Source of the DNA: Podospora pseudoanserina
Taxonomy: Eukaryota; Ascomycota; Sordariomycetes; Sordariales; Podosporaceae
NCBI RefSeq assembly: GCF_035222485.1
Contig: NC_085921.1
Location: 2,480,001 to 2,544,000 of the forward strand
Reading direction: 5' to 3'
Length of the DNA: 64,000 nucleotides
A program made the position numbers and the translations under genes. The notes under the pieces are model-generated. The model did no database searches. It was given only the letters and a program-made list of their open reading frames with translations, and was not told where the DNA came from. Below are positions 10,128-21,997 of this stretch, in pieces. How positions within the stretch are numbered: the first letter of the stretch is position 1; each line of letters opens with the position of its first letter.

Positions 10128-11183
10128 TTACTGCTGCTTCTTCTGCGCAGCCGGCCCCATCTCCTTATCAAACGCCCCATATGACACCTCCAAACTAGCC
10201 AGCGCCTTCAGCCCAACCGTCAAAATAGCCAGCACAATCACCAGCGTGATCAGCGCCATAAAGATGCCTATTTTTTGTCATGTCAGCAACCCACTCCCCC
10301 CCTTTTCACTTTCCACTTGTAAAGACTTACCAGGAGTAAAAAACTGATACTTCTCAAACAAACCCCTCGTATCCCTCTCCGTCTCATTCCCCCTCCCATT
10401 CACCACCACCCCCTCAAACTCATCATCCAACCCCCTCTTCAAATCCATATGCCCCGTAGCCACCCCGTCAAACTCAGACCTATAAGGCGGCAACTCAGCC
10501 GGATCCGAGAAAACCATAACAGTGTACCCCTCCCCCTCTTCATCAAGGGCAGACATCCTCTCCCCAAGTCTGTGATCTACACCAACCAATGTCAGCACCG
10601 CCCTTCACAGTTTGCCATGAAAGAACATACCATTATCCTCCAGAATCTCCACCCTCTCCTTCTCATCCCCCCCAACAACAACAGGAGGAAGACCCCTCAT
10701 CCTCACCTCCAAAAGCTGCATCGCTCCCCCCTTGACATGTTTGCAGGACTGGGCGACCAGCTCCTTTAGCTCGGTAGCGGAAATCTGCCCGATAACCTCT
10801 GCTACGCTAAAGGCGGACTTCGTGTTTTGGGCGCGGGTGGCCTTGCAGAGGTTGGGAGTGTGGAGGCAGTGTTCCGAGGTGCGAATGTCTGCCGCGTGGA
10901 GGTTGGGTTGGGAGATGAGGATGTACTTGCCTGTTGGGCAGCCGGAGAGGAGGGACTTAGTTGTGGAGAGGACTGAGGAGGATGTTTGGAGTTGGGGGTT
11001 GGAGTTCGGGGTGGGGAGGCTGTAGAGGGAGAGGGGGGGTTAATATTTTGGGGGATATGGCAAGGGGGAATAGGAAACGTACTCGGCGGAGGAGAAGAGG
11101 ATAAAGGGCGCGGAATCGGTAAAGGCGTTGACGCTGGTTGCTGCTGTGCAGGCCAGCAGGGTGGTTGCTTGGCTGATACGCAT
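10128..11183 (-). CDS. big1: BIG1-like ER membrane protein for cell-wall beta-glucan
   Basis: Four exons (11183-11083, 11019-10631, 10576-10331, 10267-10128) encode 291 residues, with all intron phases consistent. The order is: signal peptide (MRISQATTLLACTAATSVNAF), a lumenal domain starting TDSAPFILFSSAED as in BIG1 proteins, a single C-terminal transmembrane segment (about 248-272, GIFMALITLVIVLAILTVG), and a short tail ending KKQQ. That end fits the KKxx dilysine signal for retrieval to the ER. In yeast Big1 is an ER protein needed for beta-1,6-glucan assembly; the related Voa1/Ac45 proteins assist V-ATPase assembly, so a role in that process is the main alternative. The lumenal domain is variable; identification rests on layout and the N-terminal motif. 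Confidence 0.72.
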
Positions 11184-11634
11184 CGTGTTGTTGGTGTAGG
11201 TGAACAAATTGGCCTCAACCGGGAGATAAGTGAGGTGGACTTGGCCCCTCTGTCGTTGTCTTGAATCGCGAGGGGTGTTCGATGTTGTATGGTCAGGAAG
11301 GTATTCAACACAAACGTCGCGGATGGACGAAGCTGTCTGCGACAAGTAAGGTATGCAGCTGGCTGGGATGGATGATGCAGCTCAGTCTCGCTCCCGTCGT
11401 ATCCACCAAACCCAAGCCAAGACAGGCGCCACCACCAACGGGCCCCCTGCCTGCCACCCGCTGCTGCAAACCAGGCGGTGTGGGGCGGCAAGAATCCCGA
11501 TAACACCAGCCCGCGCCGTTAGCGAAAAGTTACAGGGGATCAATATCGCCAAAATTACAGCTGCCGGGCCATCAACTCAACCTTCTCAACATCCCACCTC
11601 CATCCCGTCACAACCACCCCCCAATTCCCCCAAA
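11184..11634. other. Divergent promoter region, big1 / rrp17
   Basis: 451 bp shared by two divergent genes. The rrp17-proximal 70 bp is a C/A-rich leader. No gene seen. Confidence 0.5.
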
Positions 11635-12416
11635 ATGGATGGAACCGCCGCCATGTTCGCCCAACCGGGCATGTTCATCCAGCCCCGAGTCCGCAAAACA
11701 GCCCCTCCACCCCCCAAGAAGCGCAAAGTCCAGCACGCCGTCGAAGAAGTCACATTCGACCGTACAGCCCGCGAAGAATACCTGACCGGGTTCCACAAGC
11801 GCAAGCTAGAGCGAAAGAGACACGCGCAGCAAATCGCCGAGCAAAAGGCCCGGGAAGAAAGAATTGAGACGAGGAAGCAGGTGAGGAGGAGCAGCAAACT
11901 TTTGGTTTTCATGGGAATATCTAAAACAGCCTTATTCTGACATGTGTGTGTCTACTACGGTAACAGATTAGGGAAGAGCGCAAACAAGCCCTTGAAGAGC
12001 ACGTCCAGACCATTCAGCAAATTCTCCGCGAAGCCGAGGCAGCCGGGACAGGTACAGCAGGCAAAGACGGGGAAGAGGACGAGGAATGGGGCGGCCTCTC
12101 TGACGACGAGGTGGTGGAGGCGCCCATTGACATGGAGGAGGAGTACATTGACGAAGACAAATACACCACTGTTACCGTCGAGGCTGTTAGTGTGGACCGA
12201 GACGGTCTGCACAAACCAAAAGCTGTCTCTACTGACGACGACGAGGAGTCCAAAACAGAGAAGCCAGAAGACGAAGACAAACAAGCGACCAAGGGCGCGA
12301 AGCGTCCCAAAGAGCAAAAGAAAAAAAAGAAGTTTCGATATGAAACCAAGTTCGACAGACAGCTCACAGAGAGAAAGCAAAAGGCCAAAAAGAGGAAGGC
12401 AAGAGGGGTGGAATAA
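11635..12416 (+). CDS. rrp17: RRP17/NOL12 family nucleolar rRNA-processing protein
   Basis: Exons 11635-11880 and 11967-12416 give 231 residues (86-bp intron, phase 0, between RKQ and IREERKQ). Near the N-terminus is a basic stretch PPPPKKRKVQHAVEEVTF followed by DRTAREEYLTGFHKRKLERK, the Nop25/NOL12 family core. Then comes a long charged helix, an acidic middle and a strongly basic end (FRYETKFDRQLTERKQKAKK). Yeast Rrp17 is a 5'-3' exonuclease involved in 5.8S and 25S 5'-end maturation and associated with pre-60S particles. Length (yeast 235) and charge pattern agree. Confidence 0.85.
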
Positions 12417-12697
12417 TACAGACACGGCAGCAATAAACATCTTCAGGGGATTGCGGTACCATGACCACCATGTGCTTGGGGTAATTGTGTGTGTTTGTGT
12501 TGTAAAAAGCCGCAAAAACTAAATACTGTAGGCAGTGGGAAAACCAGTCCAAACATCCTCCTTCTGTCTCCATCAATCGACATACGGCGTTGAAAACCTC
12601 ACACCCGAGAACCACAGCCCGAGCATGTTTGTGAAGAAAAGATGCCGCCGACGAGACCTGTCCCGTACCCAACAACAGCAAGCTGGATGAGCGCCGC

Positions 12698-13474
12698 TTA
12701 GATGTTGCCAATCTCGTTTTGGAAGTCCTCCAGCTCCTTCTGGACGGTGGCGTACTTCTTGGCCATCTCCTCGTACTTAGACTCCCACTGATCGCGCTCC
12801 TGCTCGAGAGCCTGGACTTTCCGCTCGAAGTGTCCGGCCTTGACGTCGGTCTGTCGCAACCTATGGTGAGGTAGATGAGGTTAGCATTGGTTATGACGCC
12901 GAATAGGGGTAGACTAGAGGCGGCATACTTCTCGTTGGCCTCGCGCAAAGTCTTATCTGCTTGCTCAGCCTCTTCCTCGAGAAGTTGGAGTCTCCGAGTC
13001 AGCGTTTCGTTCTGGGTTCCATGCTGCGCGCCTTCGCTGGCAGCGCTCTTGAGGTCCTTGACCTGAGTTTCGTATTTCTCTACCTCGGACTCTAGAACGC
13101 TGTTCTTGTGCGTAAGGGAGATGATCTCCTGCTCCTTCTGGAGGTTCTCCTGCTCGAGCGCCTTGACCTTGGCCTGGAGCTCTTCGACCTTGGCAGCAGA
13201 TTCCTCAGACTCCAAACGGAGCTGGGTCATTTTCTATGAGTTCACATGGCGCATGTTAGCTCGCTGGAGCAAAACAGAGCCGTTGCAACAACATCCGTGG
13301 GCAAACCACAGCAACGACACTGGCACCGGCACCAGCAACACCGAAACACCAAATGGCGGTCTCTCGTGATGGTGGTGGGTTGTAGTAGGGGGGAACCTGA
13401 TGGTGGGGCGCCAAACAAGGGTCCATCTCTCGAATGTTCCAAGACACTCAACTCACCTCCTTGATGCGATCCAT
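12698..13474 (-). CDS. tpm1: Tropomyosin
   Basis: Exons 13474-13457 (18 nt), 13233-12929 and 12860-12698 encode 161 residues, exactly the length of yeast Tpm2. The first exon codes only MDRIKE; the 223-bp intron after it is long for this genome. The protein is one continuous heptad coiled coil: MDRIKEKMTQLRLESEESAA, then alternating acidic and basic heptads to the end (FQNEIGNI). Tropomyosin polymerises end-to-end along formin-made actin cables and the cytokinetic ring, stabilising them for myosin V transport. The end-to-end overlap depends on the N-terminal residues, so the 18-nt exon is functionally critical. The tiny first exon and long intron resemble tropomyosin genes elsewhere and could allow regulated splicing. 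Confidence 0.9.
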
Positions 13475-14078
13475 GGTGGTGTTGGGTGTGTGGAAAAGGT
13501 CGGTTTGGTTGTAGAGAGGAGGACGAGTTGTTGGTGTTCGAGAAAGAAGTCGCGGGTTTGCAGATGTTCAAGTTGAAAGTCGGATGTGTTGGGCAATAAA
13601 AGGAGAGGTAAGTGGGTGGATGAGAGCTGGCAAATGTTGGTGGATTAGGTAGGAAATGAAGACAAGGAAGTGCCCCTCACCTGGCTCACCCTCCACCCCC
13701 CTCCACTCCCTCCTCCTGGCCAGCGGCCGCGTTTCCATTTGCTGCCGACGGGTGGCAGTCACTTGTCTGATCACCACCCCCAGCCTAAAAGGTGGGGCAC
13801 TGTTGTCGAGCTGCACCAAGAGCATTCGGCTGCTGCGCCGTTGCTCTGCCAACCACTTGTTCTTTTTACGGATGCTGGGGGACAGAGTGAGACGCGACCA
13901 ACACGGCCAGACGCCGCGACCAACCACTGCAAATGGAAATCATTCCACCCTCTTTGTGAAACGGGACATGCTAAACGACCTCCAGACTTCGGACAACAGC
14001 AACAGCAACCACGACGCACACTCGACACTCGACAATCGCCAGCTGGGAGGCTATTCCCAGATTCAACCCGCTGTGACA
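13475..14078. other. Divergent promoter region, tropomyosin / securin-like gene
   Basis: 604 bp between divergent starts. The right half is open in the frame of the downstream gene, and an ATG at 13968 would lengthen that protein by 37 residues. The composition (CAG/CAA runs) looks like a leader. No separate gene seen. Confidence 0.45.
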
Positions 14079-15445
14079 ATGCTGGCAGCCCACCACGACC
14101 AGGAGAATGTGTACGTGCACCAGGCCGGCGCCTCTAATAAACAGCTGGGAGCCAAAACCCCTGGCGCCCGCTATCCGAAAACCCCCCTGAAAATCCCACT
14201 CAACGACGAGAATGCCAACCACGGACTCGGAGGAGGCAAAGGAGGGCTATTGCAGACCAAGGGAAACAATGGATTGGTAAAGTCGGGCAAGCAGGCCTTG
14301 GTGACGCCAGCGGGTGAGCTTATTTTCTTGCTTTTGCCATTTGTGCATAGTTCTTCGCTGACAAACGTGCAGCACCCCAAACTGGTCGAGCCCCTCTCGG
14401 GAACAAAACCACCAATGGCAAGGCTCGGGCAACTCAGAATACCCAGGGCGGGAAGGGAACTGCTCTCAAGACACCGGGACAGAGGCCGACAACTGCTCAA
14501 CGACCAAAGCAGGCTGCGCCCCAAACTGGGCCAGCCAAAGTCGAAGTCCGTGCCGATGTTCAGCCTCCCATTAAGGCCGATGACGAGGTCGAGTACTGTC
14601 CACCAAAGCCCAGGGACTTGCCTTACGAATCCGATGTGCTACCCGATGGCGTATTAACATTCCAGGGGTTGAAGCCTGAGAACCTCTTCAACGACTACTA
14701 TCGGTACTACTTCAATCGTGTGGATGGCCAGGGAAAATCGGCCTTGGAAAGGGAAATGGAAGAGCGGCAACAGCGAAAGTTTGCGCGTGGTGATGAGCAG
14801 ATTCGCTTGGACATGGAGGGGTTTGACTGGAGCGTGGGGGATGCCCCAGAGAGCCGTGATGTATTTCAGAAACGGCAGGAGACCATCAAGGTGGAAGCTA
14901 TCCCGGTTGTCAAGAAAGTCACTGGGTTGGGCTCAAGACCGCCATCCACAATTGCCTCCCGTAGAGCAGCCTCGGCTCTTGCTGCACCAATCAACTCCAT
15001 CCGCGGTGCGCCTGGGAAGACCGCGATATTGGCTCCTAAGTCGCAGCCACGAGGCTTGCTGTTGCCCAAGAGAAAGCCAGCCGACAACATTCTCCAACCT
15101 GGTACATTCACGCGGGATACGGCATCTTCAATAATAGCCTCGCGCGATACACTCGGCTACAGCAAGGGCCGTTCTGCCTCTTCAGCAATTCATGGGAGAA
15201 AAGAGTCGGTCACCCGAATGCCAGAGGTAGCCCCAAAACCTCGCCCCTTGAGCCGCTGTCTGAGCACAGCTTCTTCTGGTTCCGATGCGACGATAACGCC
15301 GGCTCGTTTTGCCCAGTCTTCGCAAGACTGGAAGAGACCCGACTTTCTCTCGATATTTGATGTGGAGGACGATGACAGCGCTGCGAGTACAGCAGTGCCC
15401 CAAGTTGATGATGAGGAAGAATTCCAAATGTCCACAGACTTTTAG
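14079..15445 (+). CDS. Securin-like protein (candidate Pds1/Cut2 orthologue)
   Basis: Exons 14079-14313 and 14373-15445 encode 435 residues (59-bp intron, phase 1). I do not recognise a named domain with certainty. The N-terminus is basic and proline-rich (GAKTPGARYPKTPLKIPL, then NDENA). A middle stretch reads APLGNKTTNGKA. At residues about 150-165 there is an acidic-then-proline motif, DEVEYCPPKPRDLPYES, resembling the pseudosubstrate region (E-[IV]-E-x-x-P) by which fungal securins block separase. The C-terminal half is S/R-rich with an acidic end. Securins are fast-evolving, disordered and basic at the N-terminus, as here. No perfect KEN box is seen; DQEN and NDEN are near misses. The start at 14079 is chosen because upstream sequence looks like leader; 13968 is the alternative. 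Confidence 0.5.
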
Positions 15446-16525
15446 ACAGCAACTCGATACAGGCATATTCATTGGAGTAAGGGTTGGCTGTGTTCGGATA
15501 TGGCGTTGGAAGCTGGTTGCACGGTTTCTAGCATCAACTGGGCTTGCTGGGTTTATGGTTGTAGGGGTGTTTGTTTTCGGGTTTATGTTTGAGATTACGG
15601 ATGTGGGAAAGGGTAGGGAATCAGCACTGCGGAATTTGGCGTTATCCAATTTGTGTCTCTTACTTTGTAATTGATAGGGTCCAACAAGACATTTGCAGGA
15701 AGGCTCTTTCCAAACAAAAGCATTGCTGTACGAATAAAAATAAACATAAGATGATGTCATTGTGATTTCTCTTGGTCTAACTCTGTGATTCCTTTTCCAA
15801 GTCAACTTAACTGTGTACAACTACCCGGCTCGTTGCGTGGCAGCCACATCTCCGCGTAACGGAAAGTCGTGACCTGGAGGCAGCCTGGTCAATGACCCTG
15901 ATGACCCCTTTTGTGGATTCTCAATGGATGCCCCATCAACCCCTTTTCACCAATCTTCCAGAGCTAAAAGACTGTCACGTGCTCCTCGCCAGGCCGCCAC
16001 AGCTAGAATCAGGGCAGGACAGCTGCGCCACCACGGCCACCCCTTCCACCAGCTACTTACGCTTGGGCCATCCAGGCACGGGCATTGGCGCTGAATGCCA
16101 ACCGTTTTAGGTTTAGCGAGACAATGGCTCGCGACTTCATCCTCCTGAACATTCCAATGTCTGAACTGCACCTCTGCCTTTGACAAAGAATCGTGCCGTT
16201 GAGCTCAATCATCACAGCGTCTTCTCGGTCGCCAACAGCAGCGGATTGTCGACATCCATCTCTGCCGCCGCCAGAGTTCATTTACCAGTCTTCGCCAAGC
16301 ATCCAACACCGCCCATCCTTTTTTTTGCGGCGCGGTCTCTGAGATCCTCCCTCCCTTTGTCGGCAAAACTTCTGTCGCGTTGAGGGCCCCCGTGCGCGTC
16401 ATTTCCGGCCACATCGCACCTCCTCCAAGTCCACCTTCATTCATGAATGGTATCCCTCCGCGCCGTCGCTTCGAGATATGATGGTTGGAGGACGGAGGGA
16501 GCGATAACAGGTATTCTCTCTCGCA
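15446..16525. other. Intergenic, securin-like 3' end and set1 promoter
   Basis: 1.08 kb between tandem genes. A GTCACGTG box lies at 15974-15981, and the last 400 bp is C/T-rich leader. No gene seen. Confidence 0.5.
15974..15981. promoter_or_regulatory. CACGTG box upstream of set1
   Basis: Matches RTCACRTG about 545 bp before the set1 ATG. Consensus match only. Confidence 0.25.
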
Positions 16526-19500
16526 ATGACTCGAGCTCCTGGCGCGAGTTACGCTCAGTTCTTTCCTGCTGCCCCCCGGGTCGTTGCCAGGGACCAGACA
16601 AGGGATCGGGAAGATCGCGAAGGTCCCAAGGGAAGCACCCTCGATTCGTCGCCTTTGCCAGATGATACCACCAACGGCCACCTCACCTCGCTAGGCCCCG
16701 CGGAATCCTGTCCACCTCAGCAGGACAGGCACATCCACCCGAGCGCCATGGCCGGCACGAGATTTTCGAGCAGCCAGCTCACCCCTCCAGCTTCCAACGA
16801 CTCCCCCTCATCCCATCTCTCATCAGCTGCCCAGCAGCCGTCGACGACCGTGCGAAACACCAACGGGTATCACGGTCATGTCCCAATACAGAACGAACCG
16901 CTCCAGAATGGCACGTCGAGTGTTCTGCCTAGCGTTCCCGAACGCACCTATGCCCGAGACCCCTCACGCCCGATTCAAACCGTCGTGTGCACATATGATC
17001 CTCTCATGGATAAGAAGCTGCCGAGCGGTGAAAGAATGAAAACAAAACCGAAATATAAGGAGTTTGGATTGGTATGTACGCCCGATGCTCATATATACTG
17101 GAGAGAGGGAGGGGGGGGGGGGGGGGGGCGTCGTCTTGCTGTGTGATATTGACTGGCTAATACCGCGCACAGGACGGTCAAGATGACGCTCCCCCCCAAG
17201 ATCCCCGCCTTGCAAAGGGTGGCCGCCTCGGTTACATCAACGTCGACTTCCACCATGCGAAGGCACGCCTGCGCCAGACCCCCTACAGTCTCAAGCAGTA
17301 CAAATACGACCCCAAAACGTCTTGCGGGCCCGGCCCTCCGACACAAATTGTGGTTACGGGGTTCAATCCTATCACCCCTTTCTCGACGGTCACCACCTGT
17401 TTTGCTGCTTTTGGAGACATTGCTGAGAGCAGCAACAAGCTACATCCCGACAATGGTAGTTACCTTGGTTTTGCAACCTTTAGGTACAAAGATACGAAGC
17501 CGAATAGGTCGCGGCCTCAAGTCATTAGTGCCGCCGACGCAGCAAGAAATGCGGTCCGTGCCATGAATAACAAGCAGATTGCAGGGCGCCTTGTTCGAGT
17601 CGACTTCGACCCTGACGGAAAGAAGAGCTCCGAAATGCTCGTTCAGGCCATCCGAAAAGACTCAGAAAGGCACAACAGTGTCCCATCGACGGCGAGACCT
17701 ATTCCTACAGGCCCACGGGTTAGTGTCCCAGGACCTCCTCCTACTGCGCCGCGAGGTCCAGCTGCCCACAGAGCACCACCACCTCCGCCTCCTATTGCCG
17801 GTCGGGGAGCGGGAGCGGGACCAGTGCCAGTGCCAGGACCGCCATCAACCAGGCCCGTGTACGTGATCGAGACTGAGAGCGTCAAGGACACGATCCGGGA
17901 AGCGCCCTACATCTTCGTCGCCCACGAGTACGTTCCAGTCCAGCCATCAACGGTCATGCACATGAGGAAGCGCCTTAAAGTGTACGCCATCGAGACTATT
18001 CGCGCCGATAAGAGTGGCTATTACGTGATTTTTCACAACAGCGACCGGGGTCGCCACGATGTTGAACGTTGCTACAGGGCATGCAATCGGACACCTTTCT
18101 TCAATTACCTTATGGTCATGGAACTCAACACCTACGGGTCGGAGGGCAGGGGCTCAAGGACATCTCGAGAGCCTCGAAGACACAGTCGAAGTCCTGAGCG
18201 CAGGCGAGTAGACGACCATCGATCACACCGTGACCACGACCGAGGCCGACGTGATGAGGATCGACAGAAACGGGAGGAACAAGACCGACGAAAGCGTGAA
18301 GAGGAGTCACTGCTAAAGGAAGAGAAGGATCAAAGAGCCAAGAACTTCGATCCTGTAATCGAAGCTACCAATGTGGTAATCCAACAGATGAAGGAGCAGC
18401 TCATCAGGCACATTCGAACCAAGATTGCGGCGCCAGCCTTGTTGAACTTTCTTGATCCTGCCAACCAGGTGGCCAGCCGACGGAAGCACAACATTGAAGA
18501 CCCGCATTCCTCCAAGCTCTCGATCACTTTTGACGACTCCGACACCAAATCACCGGTTGGCACACCGAATTCCAGAGCGGATCCAATCGAGAGGCGAACT
18601 GGTCGACTGGACGTGTCTGCGCTTCCCCGAATTCGCAAAGCGAAAAATGCTGCTCTCAACGCCCGCAAGCATGCCTTCAACGACCCCTTTGCGCGCCACC
18701 GACCTCCCACCCAACGCTCGACGTTTCGATCTCTTCATGACCGCCTGCAGAGCGATAGCGATGATGACTCGGATGACGAGGTTGATCACAGGTATTTGAA
18801 TGTTCGGAATACCGATGAACCTGAATCTCGACCTCGTAGCCGCTCGTCCACGGATGACGAGGCTACCAAGGAAGACTATGCGTCATGGGGCCCGGCTGAG
18901 GAAGATTCGATGACGGAAGCCAGCTTTGCGTTGACTGACGGGCCGGCTCTTCCCCGAAAAAGAAAGCTGGACTTGCAGATGGAGACGGCTATCAAGCGGC
19001 AGAAGAAAACGGACGAGGAGCTTTTCGGAGTCACCATCAACCGCGTCGACCCAGGTTACCCCTCGAGAGAGCTTTCGCCGGAGGATATTGTGCTCCCCGA
19101 TGCCGAACCCTTGGAGGAGAGGGACACTGATAGTTCGCGGATGCCGACACCTGTTCCTCAGGGGGCCAAATCCAAAAAGAAGGCCACGAAAACCAAAAAG
19201 AAGTCCAAGAAACAGATTTTCGAGGAACGTGAAGCCCTCAAGCGTCAGCAGGAAGAGATCTTTGAGAAGGAGGCCTCTCTGGCTGCGGATGAGGTCGAGC
19301 CAACACCCGATGCTGAGCCTGAACCGGGCATCAAGGAAGCTGCTCTTGACGAGGAGCCAGATGTCGAGAAAGGAGAGAAACCTCGGAAACTGGACCTTGA
19401 TGAGAAGATGTATCCGTCTGAGAAGGTTCGCGCATTTGAGCTTCCTTCGAACTTCATTCTTAACGAAACTTCGCTTCGGGCTTCGGTTCTGCCTGCACTT

Positions 19501-20478
19501 TCCCACGCTGATCTGCCGAATCTAGAAAGATTGAAACAGAGACAGGGGAGTGGACATCTGGAGCAACCTCAGGTCTGGGCGTGGATGCGGGACCGTGTTC
19601 GTGAGCTAAACTCGCCCGATGGTTCGAAGGATACTCCTTGCAGCATTGGCGGCTACTATGTCCCCAATACAACCGGCTGTGCCAGGACCGAAGGTGTCAA
19701 AAAGATTCTCAACTCTGAGAAGTCCAAGTACCTGCCTCACCACATCAAGGTCCAGAAAGCCCGGGAGGAGAGGCAGGCGCAAAACGGGAAGTCGGGCAAG
19801 GACTCGGTCCTGGCTGCCGCAGAAGCCGCAAAGTTGGCGGCGGAGAGCCAGGTTGCTAGAGGCACCTCGCGTGCCAATCGGGCGAACAACCGTCGTTTTG
19901 TGGCTGGTCTGCATGACCAGATAAGGGGTCTCGGCCAGGATTCGGACGCCTTCAGGTTCAACCAGCTCAAAAAACGGAAGAAGCCCGTCAAGTTTGCTCG
20001 GTCGGCCATCCACAACTGGGGACTGTACACTATGGAGAACATTCCCAAGGACGACATGATCATCGAATATGTGGGCGAGGAAGTCCGGCAGGTGATTGCA
20101 GAGCTCCGGGAGGCGAGATATCTCAAGAGCGGCATAGGTAGCAGTTATCTCTTCCGAATTGATGACAACACGGTCATCGACGCGACCAAGAAAGGCGGCA
20201 TCGCGCGGTTCATCAACCACAGCTGCATGCCCAACTGCACGGCCAAGATCATCAAGGTGGAGGGCAGCAAAAGGATTGTCATTTATGCCCTCCGGGACAT
20301 TGCTCAGAGTAAGTTTACATCTAATAAGCGACTAGTTTTCCATGATGTGATCATTGGCTAACCTTGTGCTCCAGACGAGGAGCTAACATACGACTACAAA
20401 TTCGAGCGTGAGATAGGAGCTACGGATCGCATTCCCTGCCTATGCGGAACAGCGGCTTGCAAGGGCTTCCTCAACTAA
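16526..20478 (+). CDS. set1: SET1, histone H3 lysine-4 methyltransferase of COMPASS
   Basis: Exons 16526-17071, 17173-20308 and 20375-20478 encode 1261 residues. The start [18 protein letters not shown] is typical of filamentous Set1. Residues about 237-330 form an RRM ([12 protein letters not shown]...), followed by a Set1-associated second RRM-like domain (about 380-475). A long charged, partly basic middle follows, then at about 1110-1261 the n-SET/SET/post-SET block. Catalytic features are intact: [19 protein letters not shown], the SAM and pseudoknot motifs [11 protein letters not shown] and [10 protein letters not shown], and the zinc-binding post-[16 protein letters not shown] at the end. 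The last intron falls within EELTYDY's upstream residue (N split codon), so correct splicing is needed for activity. It mono-, di- and trimethylates H3K4 at transcribed genes as the catalytic subunit of COMPASS. Length is usual for Ascomycota. Confidence 0.96.
17111..17128 (+). repeat. G18 homopolymer in set1 intron 1
   Basis: Eighteen consecutive G within the 101-bp intron, preceded by GAGAGAGGGA. Replication or sequencing slippage makes its exact length unsure. It may form a G-quadruplex in DNA or pre-mRNA. Confidence 0.8.
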
Positions 20479-21997
20479 TGCCTTTAATGTCTTTTCACCC
20501 TTGCCCTTTTTTCAGGCATCTTTCTTTTTCTCCAAAAAAAAAAAAATCACCATGGGTCTGGGTTTGGCCACACTTATGGCAGGCGCACGGCTATTCTTTG
20601 TCCAAGGAGGAAAAACTGGAGTCCATATACTCAGGGCGCGCGGATAGGGCTTATTTCGGGGCAGGCGAAAGCGGCCAGGCAGGCTTCTGAGCAGGTTTGC
20701 CCTCTCACTTTTGAGGCTTATTCACCAAGCATTTGACAAGCGATTTCAACTCTCACTTTATGCCCGTTTCATCATGACTTGGGTACTTGATTTTGTTCTT
20801 CCCCTCCTTTCCCTTTTCTGGAGCTTATTGATTGGGCTTACTTGTGAGAAGGCGGTGCACGGATATGACAATAAAGTCAACGTTGGAGATGTAGACGAAA
20901 AAGGATGGGGAGCAGGCAAGCAATGGGAAATGATGCTTGCTACCGCAAAAATCCCTTTTGCTTTGATATCGTGGCATACATGTACATAATTGTAAGATTT
21001 AAGGAGTCTGGTGAGGGAGATTGTGGGAGGGGGTATCTAGGCTTGGGATTCGCATTGGGTTTATGGAGTTTGCTGATTAAGGGAATTGGGATTTTGGAAG
21101 AATGGGAGAGAGTTATAGACGGGCAGAAGCGCGTGGTGCCTCGGTATTGATTTGGTAGCGAAGTAAATGCAGCGCATCGACCTTGTTTTGGAGATGTCGA
21201 GTATTCACATGTAAACAAAACAGTGGGAGATGCTATAGGCAGTTGTTGAAGTTGACGTCTCTCCAATCTCTTGAAATACAGACGGAGTATCTACGGAATA
21301 TTTGACAGAACAGAGTTGCTGGGCCGCTCAGCTGGCAAGAGGGATCGTAGTTTCAGATCAAACATGGAAGTGTTGGTTCCTTCCGCCTCGGTGAGCCTGC
21401 CCAGCTGGTAATTACGCGGTTCAGTTATTGTTATTAATGACAGCGTGGAAATTAAGATAGTGTCTGGGTCACTTTCCTCTTACACTAACTACATTGTAAA
21501 GGCGCTGGAAGTTGTCTGTCATTCTTGAAACTACTTTACCTACATCCCGCGACACTGGACATCATCGACTGCGAGCGGAAGGTCTCTGAGTGTCTTGGAT
21601 GCAGGCGGGACTGGGACTGGGACTGCGCCCGCGGTTGAAGGCGCGGCCGTCGCTGGTTGACTTGTTGGTTAGAGCTGCTAGCACACAGCAGCAAGCGTCA
21701 TCGCCTCCACCGCCGGCTGGCAACAACGCTCCCTCAGGCCCCGGGTCCCGCCAAGAGGAGCTCCTCCGACCGGGAGCTCCAACTGCAACTGCAGCGGCGC
21801 TGCTGATTCTCGACCAAGCTGCGAACCTCCCACTTCCTAGCTCGCCAGAAACACCACGCATCAACACGCCCGCATCCGTCCCGCCATCGTCGGCCTCTAT
21901 TTCGAATATACCTACGCTCGTCATTACTGCTGAATCCCCTCCGCCATCTCCCCTCCCCGCGCCTACAGCAATTGTTGCTCCTCCCCCGAAGCCCAGC
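20479..21997. other. Intergenic, set1 3' end and vma1 promoter
   Basis: 1.5 kb between tandem genes. The last 400 bp is open in the vma1 frame (21590-21997, P/A/S-rich) and directly continuous with the vma1 start; it is discussed as a finding. The rest holds nothing recognisable. Confidence 0.45.
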
